Notes: a model not told the origin generated them from the letters alone. Shown: positions 11,530 through 23,999, counted from the stretch's first letter. The stretch is 64,000 nt of DNA from Manduca sexta (GCF_014839805.1 NC_051121.1:8787116-8851115); one strand, 5' to 3'. Program-made: numbers and translations.

Positions 11530-13726
11530 TGTAAACGTCAATTTATGTCAGACTGATGAATGTATTAAATAAAGAATTATTAAGAGTAGGAAGAAATGTC
11601 TGTGCATATAAAATTTGTGAATGAAGACTTCAAAATGGTTGTTGGTGGTATTTCTACTTAGGGTACGTTAAGAAAGAAGAAGCATGATTGCGTTGTCAAC
11701 ATTTATGGAAAGGTTTTTGATGACACTCTCCGTAGCCACACAAAAATCAATTTAAATGAAATTTTACGGTGCTTTTCTCTTAGATTATCATGTACCCTTC
11801 TGTATTGTAGATAAAACTGTCTACAAAATCACTCTATTACAAGGTAAGTTTCATGCTAAATTAAGAAACAAAGATTCAAAATAATAAAAATATAAAGGCC
11901 CATCCAATTATTGATGAAATATGGCAACATGATTCGTTTGCGTCAATTGCGAGTTAAATTGATTCTCAACAAAAAATATATTCTTGGATAAAGGTTAGAA
12001 ATATGGCCGACTGTTTTTATATAGTATAAGGTTTAAGTTTTTTATATTCTAAATAAAACCCATCATTATAGGAATGTTATATTCATTGCAAATGAATATC
12101 ACATCATTAAAATGTTATTTTCGGAGATAATTGCTGTTTGCTTTCCCCTGCTAATTATTAAGTGTTATTAGTATTTTATGACAAAAACAAGTATCACTAA
12201 TTTCTAGCATATTATAAAAGCATTTCACGTCGCACATTTAGGGTTAGGATGCATAATATTTCTAAAATTTTGTTAAGCTTAGTTCACACGATCATCCATC
12301 AGACGTTAAGATAAGCAATATGTACACACACATTGCAAAAGCGAAGTAACCTGTACTCATATTGTGGTCATTTCGCATACAAACCGGTTGAGTTTGGTAA
12401 GATTGCAGACGTTTGAACGTTTTGGGTTAACGCTGAAGGATAACAACCCAAAACAACTTCAAAAAGATGTTACATCCTCCTAAACAAACTCTAAGGAGCT
12501 GCATGATTATAACGATTAGTATGTTAGTGCGTCAGTCAGTAAGACCAATGAAAGGTTAAGAATATTTTAGATGTTGCAACAATTATTAGATTTGAACTAG
12601 CAACTTGACTGCAAATGCTGTATAGTTTTGTTCTACCAGGGTAATTAGCAGAGGATTAACTTCATTTTTTTAAGTCGCCTTACTAATGATGTTTATGGAA
12701 TCTCGATGTTAGATGTTGGCGAATAGAGATCGTAAATCCCCTGACTTGTTAGCTTTCTGGGTGAATAAAAACTAGTTAGTTTGGTAAATTAATTCATACT
12801 TATAAGGTAATAAGAAGTCAAAACACGAAAGGCATTAGTAAAATGAATAATACATTAGATCTAAATGTGTTTGTAATAAAACAATTAAGTTTGAAATGTC
12901 AGCAGAGAGCAACGTGACTAAAGAATGCATCGCAACCGGAACTGATGGACTCTTCAAAAAACGTGATTGTGGATTGTTAACTCTTGTCTCTTGTTATTCA
13001 AAAATTTGCACACTCAACAAATCAACTTGGCTTGACGAAAACTGGTAAAAGTTTTTAGACGTTTCACATAAAATTGAAAATCAAATAAATCAGATGTTCC
13101 TACGTTACATATTCGTCTTTTGATCTGGTCCTACCTCACTCCAATGACACGTCAGCGATACAATTGCAAAATGCATGCACGTTGCAAAAAGTAAGTATTT
13201 GGCTAATTCTTATTTCTGGCTACCTGATTGATGTCAAGCTCTTGCAAAAGATCGAGTTCTAGACAAATCATTACAAATAATTTTTATTGTACCAATTACA
13301 ATTGGTTGACCATTGATGTTGCTGGTGCTGTTAAGGTTTGCAGCCATGATTGACTCATTAATCAGCCGTTATTCCCCTTCCTGTTTGACAGGTTAATCAT
13401 AAAAATGCAGGGGAGACTCGAGAAACGTTACATACGGTGGCAGCTTGAATATTTTTCCGGCAGAGTTTCAAGGAATTCTTAATGAACATTCTCTTAGACG
13501 AATATCGTTCAGGCATTTGTATTAATATTATAACTTAGATGGTTGACCTTGAAGCAAGGTTGAATGAGTCAAATGTAATGAATTAGATTGGGTTTTACCA
13601 ATAGTTTTCCATGTAAAATAATATGCATTAACTTTAAGCAGTCAATAATGGTGAGCGTTCTAATTTGTTACCATTTCAAATTCCTTGGATTGATCATAAT
13701 GTTTTATTTCTGACAAATTTAGTATT
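11530..13726. other. AT-rich non-coding stretch, nothing recognised
   Basis: No repeat family, RNA gene or coding exon could be supported here. All frames are short. Confidence 0.5.
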
Positions 13727-13915
13727 TTTTTAAATAAAACTATTTCTACGGATTTTATCGCGATTTTTATATTATAATTTTCTACCGTTTCGAACACTTT
13801 ACAGCTTTCATAGTTCGCCCCATGACCACAAAATCAAAAATATAACATATAAAAAACCGCCATAAAATCCGTAAAAATAGTTTCATTTCGGTATCTAACA
13901 TTCGCGTAAACATAA
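13727..13915. repeat. Family E MITE-like element, compact copy
   Basis: The left arm (13735-13785, 'ctacggattttatcgcg') and right arm (13850-13885, 'gccataaaatccgtaaaaat') are inverted copies. The right terminus is 'taacattcgcgtaaacat', as at 8917. This is the shortest nearly complete copy, about 190 bp, and is essentially a long imperfect hairpin. Confidence 0.65.
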
Positions 13916-14324
13916 TCATTTAGTATTTATACAATTTGCTAACGGTCATCGTTTATTTCTAAGATAAGTTAATATGTTTTGAATTCAATACTATATTACT
14001 TTCCCTTTATGATTTATTAACTCTGATTTACCTCATATCAATAGGTATTATAGCGATAATGATCTTTATCATTTCGAAATACGTTAGGGCATTGGCCGTC
14101 ACACCTACAGCCCGTATCAGGTAAAGTTGATGTAAATAAATAAGTATAGCTTCCTATACAATCTACAGCAGCATAATATAACACTATACTGCCTTGAATG
14201 TTGAAACTCGAATGAATTTAGGAAAGGCCATCGTGATCTTTGGAACAAAGTTCATTACATTTATGAATACGCTTTGCTATTGTATAGTGCAATAGTTGCA
14301 TGTTATTGTTCTAGGTCGATAGCC

Positions 14325-14425
14325 TAGAGCCCATAGTGTAGTGGAGAGAACAGACTGAGACGTCGAATGGTCGCAGGATAGAACCCCGTTTCCAAGGCAG
14401 TTGAGGCAAGACTTGGTAGTGGAGC
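14325..14425 (+). repeat. tRNA-derived SINE fragment, different family
   Basis: The phrase 'gtcgaatggtcgcaggatagaacccc' resembles a decayed tRNA T-arm (B box), preceded by 'gcccatagtgtagtgg', which resembles an A-box region. It does not fold into a functional tRNA. Confidence 0.35.
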
Positions 14426-14907
14426 ATATTAGTATTTCAGAGCTGGTTATTAAAGCATGTTGCACATTTTTCAAAACAATTCAAAATATTTATTTTTTAA
14501 AAAATTTCATGTTTTAGTCATAAAAATATCTACACCTAATTATTAATTATCAACCTTATTGCATTTAGAATGAAAGTGTTTTAGAACAGTGACTCGAGTG
14601 TCAAATACCAGACCAGCGAACTCTTAGATGGTCATTTTAGAGAAACAGTACATTTCTAAACAAGAGTTAAGCGCTTCATTGCATTACAGAATAGCTCACA
14701 ATCAAGGACAATGCAGAAACCAGTTATTTCCATACGTGACCTGACTGAACCTAGTTTTGATACAATCGTTGCAATTACAAATATCTTGAGCTCTTTACCC
14801 TGGCTAAGGTGTGTTTATAATCTCTTATTTACATTGAGTCTCTTTGAGAGTCTGTTGTTTCTATGATTTTATCATTATCTAAAAATAAAAACACATTTTC
14901 ATCAACA

Positions 14908-15217
14908 ACAGCCCTATATTACGTAGAAGGACAGACACTACTAGCCACGGGCTCTGCTACTGAGAGGCAATAGGCCTTCACCTCCACCACGTTCGACTAG
15001 TACAGATTGGCAGACTTCATATACCTTCAAAATTATTATAGAGTACTTCTCAGGTATGCAGGTTTCCTCATGTTTACCTTCATCGTTTAAGCAAGCGATA
15101 ATTCATAAAGAATACACACATAACTTAAGAAAAGTCACAGGTGCGTGCCCTTCAGCTTTAAACCTGCGGACATTCGTCTCAGCAGTCCGTTCCACTCCCA
15201 ACTAGGCTATAGCTGCT
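14908..15217 (+). repeat. Family C SINE, near full length
   Basis: The unit runs from 'acagccctatatta' through 'ctgagaggcaataggcct', 'aggtatgcaggtttcctca' and 'gcgtgcccttcagc' to 'caactaggctatagctgctt'. It is the most complete copy to compare with 60020-60338, and with the copy at 40418 that the copia element interrupts. The 3' end resembles a tRNA-like 'gcagtccgttccactcccaa' block. Confidence 0.65.
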
Positions 15218-15589
15218 TGTCATCGTCTACTTTAGGTCAATTGGTTACGACTTTAGGTTCATTTATTGGGGCATTAAGTACTTATACTCCTTAATATATT
15301 TATTACACTAATTAAAGTTCCGATTTCTTTCCAAAGATTTATTTAATCTTTTATCATGTGTTACCGTTTTAATGAGCAATATAATATAATTTGTAAATAA
15401 ATACGCCATTATGTAAAACGATTTTATAATATGCCATTAAAGATAAAACTACGATTAACATATTTAGATCTTTTAAAGGAGAATCATGCTGGGCATCCCT
15501 CATACATTATAAATTCCATGCGTTTGTATTAGTGATGATTGTATAGTATATTGATTCAATGATTTATAGGAATTAACCAGCATTTATGA

Positions 15590-16030
15590 GTAGTATACAA
15601 AAAGGTAGAAGAGCGCTTGTCTTCATAAAACATAATTTAGTACCGCGTCTGTCTGAACGCCATGAACTCAAAAACTACCGAATGTATTTTGATGAAATTT
15701 GGTATGGAGATAGTTTAAATTCGCGAGAAGGATATAGGGTACTTTACTCTAAGAAAACTCTTTCATACCGGCAAAGTTGCGATCGAGATCGGGTAGTATG
15801 TTGACGTAAAAGGCTGCTCGTGTCTCCGACTGCTTAAAGGACCTTTTCCAGAATAAAAAAAGCTATGAATGTTTATGTTATATCTTGGATAAAGTAGTTT
15901 ATTATTATGTTTATCTGAACTTGGAACTTATCTCTTGAACCCTTCTGTTCATCAAATATTATCAAAATCCGATCAGCAGACTGCGTTCCTTTCTAACAAA
16001 CATTATAGCATCTTCACAAACTATTTAATT
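15590..16030 (+). repeat. LINE-tail type repeat relics
   Basis: It contains 'gatgaaatttggtatggagat' (15691-15711) and later 'caaaatccgatcagcagactgcgttcctttctaacaaacatt'. These phrases recur in the family F tails. The 72-codon frame at 15586 lies inside this repeat and is not regarded as a gene. Confidence 0.45.
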
Positions 16031-16844
16031 TTTTAAGATATCTGGAGCAATCACGAGGTTTATTAGATCACTTAAAGTCATTTACTATATAACGTACCAT
16101 GGCATAATAAATATCGTAGTAAGACGTCCGAACCAAGGACGGCGCCTTTCACTGTCAGATTCACTGGCGGATATGTAGAGCGAAATGTGACGAAGGTCAA
16201 TATATTAGGGTACTTTCCTATTTTAGATATAGTTTATTATTTTATATGTAAGAGAAAATAATATGAAAAAGAAATTCTATGGTGAAATCAGCATTAAAAT
16301 TGGTTGAAAAATAAAGCAGTTATTCAATTTTGAAATATTGTTGTGAGCAAAAGTGAGGGCGTGGTGGGATTATCGCGCTGTCCTTTTCTCACTCACGCAG
16401 CGTTATGGCCGGTGACACTGGGTGACGTCACATTTCACTATTACTGTAATTTGACAGATTCCCTTTCTACCAAATTATTTATAACTTATTTATTTTTTCG
16501 ATATATTTTAGATGAAATATATTTTTGATAAATTTGAAAAAAGTCAACTACCTTATTGTCATTATTAATTACTTTCTATTACTCAAGGTCAGTTATGTCA
16601 CCAATGCCATGACCGGTAAAATTATTGTTAGATAGTCTTATAAGGCGAAACGCAGACGCTGTTTTTGTCGTCGAATAGTACACCACTAAGAGCCTCAACA
16701 TGAACAAAAAAAATAAACAAAGCATACAAATAATGTTTTGCACTCTTCAATTAACTCTATTGTATTCGGTGATTTGTAGATTTTATTAAAACATTTGTTT
16801 GAACATTATTTAAGTACATTGTTTTTTTTACTTAATATGGTATA
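16031..16844. other. Non-coding stretch with a GTGACGTCA-bearing repeat
   Basis: A segment near 16380-16450 ('ctcactcacgcagcg...gtgacgtcacatttcac') resembles sequence near 19915-19960 ('gtgacgtcatcgggcattacgatgcatgcg'). They probably belong to one dispersed family. No gene is supported. Confidence 0.4.
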
Positions 16845-17165
16845 GTAAAATAAAATAAAATAAAAATGCTTTATTCATCACGTAGGCGAACATGGTTGCA
16901 CTTATGATAAGTCAAGGTACATGACAATATTTAATTATTACTTAATTAAATTAGCTTATATAAAAAAATACAATTTATATTGAAAATAAAATAAATGAAA
17001 AATATACTTAGTAAACAAAGAAGCCAGCTCGGGCTGGCAGGGAAGAAGAAATAAAATGATGTATATATGTATTTTTGAAAAAGCAATAAGGGAGAAACGC
17101 GTCGCGATCCTCACCGGTGAGGACAATAAAAGCCCTAACCTAGCTAACCTACCAGCCTTTCCCTA
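16845..17165. repeat. Retroposon-like repeat starting with AAAAT repeats
   Basis: An AAAAT tandem run at about 16846-16866 leads into 'gctttattcatcacgtaggcgaacatgg' and a GC-richer end near 17090-17160. The layout suggests a LINE or SINE 3' end in reverse orientation. The class is not resolved. Confidence 0.4.
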
Positions 17166-17472
17166 ACTAACTATTATATAGTAGTGTATTAATCAAGTAA
17201 ACTTGTGGTTTATCAAGTATATATACCTTTTATTCTTGTTTTACTTAATTTGCAATATTACACAACATTTTTATGTCTTGCAAGAAATTATGTAGTGTTT
17301 AAATTTACGGCAATATCACCTTGCATAGTTTGTTGAATGTTATGAAACAAACTGTTAAACACAGGATACTTTTCTCTTATTTATTTTTAGTGTCTATTGC
17401 TGATATATTTTAAATACAATATAATACCGATTTATTTGTAATTTACATTGAATACACCTTAATGTTATAATA

Positions 17473-17615
17473 AAGCGGCCTTAATGGCCCACATAAGTGT
17501 GGCGCGGTTCCAACAGGCCGACATAATTGTGTCGACTGCCGAGGGGTAATCATCTCTCGTCAAACGATATTCTATTCCTCACTCCACTTATAGGTGTAGT
17601 GGGATCAAATTCCCG
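17473..17615 (+). repeat. Family B interspersed repeat
   Basis: It has the diagnostic core 'gtgtcgactgccgaggggta', followed by 'atctctcgtc' and 'attctattcc'. The same core in either orientation occurs at about nine places in the window. Confidence 0.6.
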
Positions 17616-18069
17616 TGGCTGGATAAAAAAAAACATGAGAACACTATCTATACCTCTATAATTAGTTCTTCCAAAAAGGGTCCATCTTTAAACCTAATAT
17701 CTTGTATTTAATCTTTAAAGAGCAGTAACATATCCATAGGTAACAAAACATTGTATTTAATAATTTACATTCAAATGCAGAAACGACACAAATCCGCTTT
17801 AAACTTTATATTATAAATAATAATCATTGATATTCCAGCAATGGCGGTCGGCTTGGGTCTCATCGTGTCCATCAGAGGGACACATTGTGCCTACAAAATG
17901 CCTGTTTAACCTCATAACAAGGTTTTTAACATTCACAATACCAGGAAAGTGAGAAACAGCCTTAAAACTCTTATTTAGATATTCGGTTTTTGGATTTTTC
18001 AAGGCACTTTAAGAATATTATGTCTGATAAAAAGAAATTGTTTTCTAGAGAATAGACTTTGTCTTTAAC

Positions 18070-18184
18070 TGGTGGTAGGTATATGTGAGAGTCCGTTTGG
18101 TACCACCGCAATGTACTAACTACTGTTCATGGGCAGTCGTATCGCTTACCATCGAAATGGTCAGCTCGTCTCGTCACTCAAAGC
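18070..18184 (+). repeat. Family D interspersed repeat, internally deleted
   Basis: It begins 'tggtggtaggtatatgtgag' and ends 'cagtcgtatcgcttaccatc...ctcgtctcgtca'. These are the two ends of the longer copy in reverse orientation at 53849-54139, so the middle is missing here. Confidence 0.55.
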
Positions 18185-18309
18185 AAAAAAAGCTGAATCT
18201 TCCTAGATATGATGCGCAGAAAGCGAAGACGAGTGTAGACTTTTGGGCCTTTATTCTCTATGATAGTGTAAATTCGTAACAAGGTCACGGTACGTTATCT
18301 TCTTGAAAT

Positions 18310-18519
18310 TTGTGTGGAAAGGTATGTATGCGAATTTCTATTGTCTTAAACACGACGCGGTGCGTTACGTGTTTGTTACGAACTGTCGAAACAACGTGTG
18401 ACATAGAAAGGCCCCTGCAGTTAAAAGGTAAGTCAATAATTAAGGACTTTGGACCAGAAGTTGGTGATGATTTTGAAATAACAGATAATGACTTAGCGGG
18501 GCTGGTGCATGGTGTTTAA
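18310..18519 (+). CDS. Short open frame of unknown function
   Basis: The 69-codon frame has mixed composition in its second half (residues 31-69, including TTCDIERPLQL, KDFGPEVGDDFEITDND and the end LVHGV). An AATAAA signal (18520-18525) follows its stop codon immediately. A GTAAGT donor-like site sits inside the frame at 18427, so it may be an exon rather than a whole gene. The acidic C-terminal half looks more protein-like than the surrounding AT-rich frames. No family is recognised. It may be a small gene, the 3' end of a larger one, or chance. Confidence 0.25.
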   Translation: MCGKVCMRISIVLNTTRCVTCLLRTVETTCDIERPLQLKGKSIIKDFGPEVGDDFEITDNDLAGLVHGV

Positions 18520-18857
18520 AATAAATTCACAAAATTAGATGATCTAATAAAAAAATCAAATCGCCTTTAAACCTTTGTGTTCTTATCAATGATCGTATTT
18601 TATACCTTAAAATAAACTTCAAAGGGTATACTTTATTTTAGATAAAAAAAAGGGTTTGAGTTTTGAATTTGTACAACTACTTTTGTTGCTGATTGTACTT
18701 TACTAGTCTCTAATGTTTGACAATGAGCATACAAACGGCACAGTTATAGGTCATTTCTAACTAGTTAAGGACATCCTACAATTTATATTGTTAGACTTTG
18801 CGAACACAGAATGTCATAGAGTAGTGACTTGATATTTTTTGTTTCTACAATGTCATA

Positions 18858-19045
18858 AACTAGCTTTTGTTCGTGGCTTCGCCCGCGTGAACGAGCTTTC
18901 CGGGATTTAACTCCCGCTAAATATTTTCCCGGGATAGAAAGCCTATAACTTTCCCGGGGTCTTAAACTATCTACATACCAAATTTCATAAACATCTGTTC
19001 AGTAAATTTTGAAAAAACATACAGACATAAAAAGGGATTTTGTTT
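18858..19045 (+). repeat. Family F LINE 3'-tail
   Basis: It reads 'ttcgtggcttcgcccgcgtg', then 'tttcccgggatagaaagcct' and 'ccaaatttcataaacatctgttcag', the standard order of this lepidopteran LINE-tail repeat. This is one of the clearest copies in the window. Confidence 0.6.
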
Positions 19046-19125
19046 TATAATATGTATAGATGATAATAATAATAATTGTTAAATTACTTTCCTAAGGATA
19101 ATGATTTACAAGTAATATCGTTAGT

Positions 19126-19166
19126 GCTTCGCAAATATTTGTTGGTAACGCAAATATTTGCACTAA
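19126..19166. repeat. Doubled CAAATATTTG palindrome
   Basis: The 10-base palindrome CAAATATTTG occurs twice, about ten bases apart, flanked by AGTGC and GCACT. The whole block is a compact inverted repeat. Confidence 0.5.
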
Positions 19167-19644
19167 GGTTTGTTCAAACGTTTTATCGTTTAGGTACTGA
19201 GGTCACGGAAATTCCTGCAATAATTTTACGATGTGTATTTTATTATTAAAAGGGAAATCCCTTAGTTCTCAAGCATTTCGCTTATCTTTATTAGTTTAAA
19301 ACAAATAGCTGCATCCAATAAAATACAAGCAAATAAATTAAATAAACATTTATTTCAGCAAAACAAGATAAATGTCATCATAAATAAACATATTTAATAA
19401 ATATTTTACATTTGAAGACCTTTGCACGTGTATTTACCAAAATAATTACGTATGGCAAAATATATGTTTTATTCCATTGATTCACGTGTCATTAGTAAAT
19501 ATGAAATAAAGATCGTGTTAAAATGATGCAAGACAGCTGACCTCTATCATTAAGTGCTTAATGGCGATGACTGTGTAGATCTTTGGCTGGTTATTAGGAC
19601 TATGTTTTGCACGCGGTTTCGTCTGCGTACAAGCTGCCGTGAAA

Positions 19645-19725
19645 AAAATCCGCCATAGTGGCTCACGTGTGTCGCGTTCGGAGCCTGTAATTCTGTCTCA
19701 AACAGGCCGGCATAATAGGGAACCG
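19645..19725 (+). repeat. Family B fragment
   Basis: The segment 'ccgccatagtggctcacgtgtgtcgcgttc...aacaggccggcataat' matches the 5' half of family B. Confidence 0.5.
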
Positions 19726-20079
19726 GACTAATTTTTGTTCTTTATTATTATGAAATATTTACGTTATATAAATTATAACACAGAAAGAATTATTTAAATC
19801 CGGTAAAAAATCAACAAGTTATAAGTCTTTCAATTTCGGTAATAGGGGTAAGTAACAAGAAACAAAAAAGAGGCGTGTAGAACAGAAAAGAAACAGAAAA
19901 GATGAAAGTACCCACGTGTGACGTCATCGGGCATTACGATGCATGCGAAAGAAAGAGATGAAGCGATATCCCCACTTCGCGCCCACTTTGGCACATAGTA
20001 ATATTTGAAATATGAATGATTGGCTCATTTTTTAACCATTACATATATAATAATGTACAAAATCAATCACAGGACAGTC

Positions 20080-20190
20080 TCCTATTATGTCGTTTGGCGA
20101 CAGGGCCTCGTCAGTCGACGTTCTATTTGAACCTACATCGCTTACCATCAGGTGTAGTGAGGTAACTTTGCCGTCCGTATAAAAAAATAT
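20080..20190 (+). repeat. Family B fragment, 3' half
   Basis: The segment 'gtcagtcgacgttctatttga' and then 'cttaccatcaggtgtagtgag' matches the 3' half of family B. It may derive from the same insertion as 19645 or from another. Confidence 0.45.
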
Positions 20191-20433
20191 AAAATAAAAA
20201 AGCATCCCACTTATAAATGTATATTCTGGACTAATGTCAGTCGAATACTTGGTCAATGACATATGTCATTCAAATGTATTCACTTCTATTAAACATATAA
20301 ATAACTTCACTTAATTTTGTATTTATAAAATAGTAAGAAGTAACATTAGTAAAATAGCTACAATTATCTATCAGGACAACGACTTAACTCCATTATATTT
20401 GAGTAACATTTAATAATCGAAATTTAATGAAAG

Positions 20434-20933
20434 AAGGATTTGTGCAATTTACCAACGGACTTACATTATTACCGTAATTATTTTACGAATTACTAATAAA
20501 TACTAGATTTATTTGTTCAATATTATAATTGGTTTTAAACACCCATCAACCCTTTATCCCAGGAGTAGGTGCAACCAGAGCAAAAACTTTTCGCAGTGTC
20601 TTGCGTCCCATAGTAGGAGGCAAGCCTAAATTCCAGACTACAGGGCGATATTGAGAAAATAAACTCAATACCATTTTGCTCGAAAGGATTTGTGCAATTT
20701 ACCAACGGACTTACATTATTACCGTAATTATTTTACGAATTACTAATAAATACTAGATTTATTTGTTCAATATTATAATTGGTTTTAAACACCCATCAAC
20801 CCTTTATCCCAGGAGTAGGTGCAACCAGAGCAAAAACTTTTCGCAGTGTCTTGCGTCCCATAGTAGGAGGCAAGCCTAAATTCCAGACTACAGGGCGATA
20901 TTGAGAAAATAAACTCAATACCATTTTGCTCGA
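20434..20933 (+). repeat. Perfect 250-bp tandem duplication
   Basis: Units 20434-20683 and 20684-20933 appear identical by eye along their full length. The duplicated unit covers AT-rich unique-looking DNA plus the distal part of a reverse-oriented family A SINE. Only the second unit continues into the SINE head ('ctcgggatcgaacac'). Lack of divergence means a very recent duplication, a copy-number variant, or an assembly artefact. Confidence 0.9.
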
Positions 20934-21001
20934 CTCGGGATCGAACACGGGACCTCAACTGTGTCGTACCACGCAAGCGATACAAATATTCCACCAAGGC
21001 A
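20550..21001 (-). repeat. Family A SINE, body duplicated
   Basis: On the minus strand the head lies at about 20935-21001 (B-box-like GTTCGATCCCGAG). The body follows to about 20800 and is then repeated once by the 250-bp duplication. The minus-strand 70-codon frame here is repeat-derived. Confidence 0.6.
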
Positions 21002-21057
21002 TATATAATAATTTGATTTTAATTTATGTGACTACATAAATCCAAATCAAAATTATA

Positions 21058-21105
21058 TCCAGTAGTGGGATAGTATATAATACTGGCCTGATATAAGTAT
21101 AGGCA
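21058..21105 (-). repeat. Family C SINE fragment
   Basis: 'ccagtagtgggatagtatat' followed by 'aatactggcctgat' is the reverse of the family C 5' end, as at 1362-1425. Confidence 0.5.
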
Positions 21106-22125
21106 TATCATTAACTACTATTATTATAGCCTTTGAAAGATGCAAAGGAATTCATGACCCTATTTAATAGAATTAAACTACAATACATAATACAGAAACA
21201 ATAGTCTCCATTGCCTTAATTTACAACAGTCAATTAATAAACAGTATGTCTGAGATTTTACATCTGTCATGCGACGTCCACGATTGACCTAATGTGATCT
21301 CTTGCTCTTAAATTGGTCCTTCCCGTGCGTCTGCGTAAGTGCGAAATATTGGTTGTTGATCTTTTAACCTACATTGCTGGTCGAGTCGCCCACGGCGCGG
21401 TCTATAGCATTTTTATGAGAGTTTATTCGTAATGGATTGAGGTTGTACGGGGTTTGAATTAGGAATAAATGAAGCGTTGAGACTGTATTGTATTTGAGGA
21501 ATGGAAAGAATGTCATTACTTTATTTAAAGTTGATAAGGTTGCTTTTTGTTTGTACATAAAAATCTCTGGAACTACTGCTCTTTTTAAAAGATCTCTAGC
21601 TATTTTTGAGTTTATTTTTTACAGACCTTTACCTGGTTAAAGTCGAGACCAGAAGGTTATAAAAACAAAGCTTGTGTTGTACCGTTTTCCACACTTAGCA
21701 GTCCGATGAGACCGCAAACATGTTCGAATAATAATTCTGGACATACCTTGACAAGTTCTTTGTGCATGTCCTCACGTGATTTGGTGATCGTTTAAGTCGA
21801 CGTTATAGTATTTTATTGGTATTTTTTGTTCAACTATTCAAGATGTCAAACAGGTTTTGTTCTAGGACAAAATTTTGGTGAAAATGTCAAGTAATTATAC
21901 TAAATTATAATATAGAAGTTGGTTAGCAACATTAAGTTTCTTTGTTAGATAAAATTTGCAGAATTTTGATGATTTTAAAATGGCTCAAATTTATTGATTT
22001 TGAATGCTATTATGAAGGCGGAAAGAAATGATATAGATAATATTATCGTTAGAAATATATGATGTTCACACACAGATACACACACTGATAAATTAACCCT
22101 TAGATCTTTACAAGTAATTTTATAC
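21106..22125. other. AT-rich non-coding stretch
   Basis: No supported gene or clear repeat was found. Confidence 0.45.
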
Positions 22126-22129
22126 ATAC

Positions 22130-22345
22130 CTATCCCCGAAGGCGTAGACAGACGCAGTTTTGTACAAATTTTCGCCAACACATACTTTGTCCCATGCTGC
22201 GGTAGGAAGGGAGCCCATAATCACGTCTTGCATATATTTAAAAATTCGAGCAAGCCAAGTGGTCTTTCGATACGAAAGACACATGGTCTTTCGGCCTGGG
22301 AATCGAACCATGAACCTCATCCAGACATGACCTGCAATGGGGTAA
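22130..22345 (-). repeat. Diverged tRNA-derived SINE related to family A
   Basis: The 3' part ('ccccgaaggcgtagacagacgcag') and head ('gggaatcgaaccatgaac', a B-box-like complement) are in family A order, but the middle differs, including 'ggtctttcgatacgaaagac'. It may be a distinct subfamily or a composite. Confidence 0.45.
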
Positions 22346-23240
22346 CTCTATTGGTCCTAGAGGCTTCTGTTTTACAAGCTTTTATTGTTATACTATTAAC
22401 TTGCAATGTTTGTATTTTCGGAGAAAATTTTGCAACTGAATTTTAAAGTAGTTATTAACTATTCAGTACGAAGTCTTAAAAATATAAAGAGACGCAACGA
22501 TAAGTGACAATCCAATCACGATTGGTTGCATTATGAGTGTTTTTGTTTGTTACAAGTCGTGATGCTCGCTCTGGCGGCACATCGTGGGACACGAATATTC
22601 GGCTTGATGTTTCCTTTCGAAACGAATCGAATTCAAACAGTCTAGATAGTAGACTGCTTGAGACAAATGTAGTAAAACTATTTTTTATGTTATTTATCAT
22701 ACTTATATTACAAATGTGAACGTTTGCGAAAGTACTTGTATGTTTGTTAGAAGTAAACGCAGTAACTATCAATGGCGAAGTGTGACGTTTTCCGAAAGAG
22801 AACTTGACACAACATATATACTACTGATATGCATTAATACGGTTTGCAAATCGTTCCAATGATAATAAGATTTTACTAAAGTTACGAAGCCGACAGTAAT
22901 CGGGTTTTATGGCTCCTTCGCCACTGGTAACTACTGAATGGTTTGGGATGAAATTTGGCACACGGTTGGACCATGTCCTGGATTAATATATAGGCAAGTT
23001 TTCAGTAATTTAATTAATTATAGGAAATATTTTAATTTTTAAGTTATATTTTTTTAATAGATGGTGCTGTCTTCTCTCTTGTCACGTTTTAAATCGGTAT
23101 TAAGATTTAAGGACTTGTAGCGTGAAAGAATTTTCACATGGAAGAAGCCGCGAGCAACGCCTAGTGTTATATAAATGCGATTATAATTAGTGAAGATTAT
23201 TTTTTTTGTAATGGAAAAGTCTAATGTATTTATTTTTATA
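22346..23240. other. Non-coding stretch with repeat-like islands
   Basis: The GC-richer island 22555-22670 is open on both strands but has no recognisable domain. 22920-22975 ('gggatgaaatttggcacacgg') is a LINE-tail relic. No gene is supported. Confidence 0.4.
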
Positions 23241-23491
23241 TTCGGGCACAGCAAGTAACTCTCACTGCACCTGATGGCAAGTGGAAAAGGATCTAATAGA
23301 ATGTCGAGTAACCAAAGACGATTACTTCTCGGTAGCCGACACAATTATGTCGGCCTGTCGGAACCAGATATGCACAGGTTGATCCCGGAACGCGACAAAC
23401 TTACGTGGGCCACTACGGCGGGTTGTTAACATTTTGTGTACGGTAGTCGTTATCCGGGTGAATATAAAATATATCCTACCACCGGCAAACG
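23241..23491 (-). repeat. Family B repeat, reverse copy
   Basis: It runs from 'actctcactgcacctgatgg' through 'ccgacacaattatgtcggcctg' to 'tatatcctaccaccggc', co-linear with the copies at 29682 and 57327. Confidence 0.6.
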
Positions 23492-23999
23492 CAAAAACCC
23501 TTGCCTGCTCCGAATGATATCAGGACAGAGAAAAAATTTAAAGATTCGTTTTTTTTTTTCAAAAAAGTACACTAAACTATATACATTGAACAATGTTAAA
23601 AATAAGTTTCAACGAACAAAGAACATGAAAAAGGCGTTAAGACAAACATTGGCGAGGTTGAAAAAACAAAAAAATTACTGTCAATAAACATAACATCACT
23701 TAGAACACGATTTTTTGCCCTAACTTCTTTGTTAAGAGTTTAATCTAGCAAATGACTCCATTCATTTTTAAAAACTAACAATTATTTTATTTACTTATTC
23801 GGTGTAGCTATGCTCCGCCCGTTTGAGGCTATTGTCGGAATAATAAGTATATTATTTTATTTATTCATTTACAAGAATCATTGTAACAATTACATGGTTT
23901 CATCTTTTTTTCGGCATGCAAATTAATTGGTAGATACAGATAATAATAATAATTAAAGTCGTACATTAATCTTAAATAACTTTACAAAATGTGGTCATC

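Noticed and set aside
22476..22772. Overlapping frames of 98 and 60 codons on opposite strands
   Set aside because: A GC-richer patch is open on both strands without a domain, splice sites or poly(A) context.
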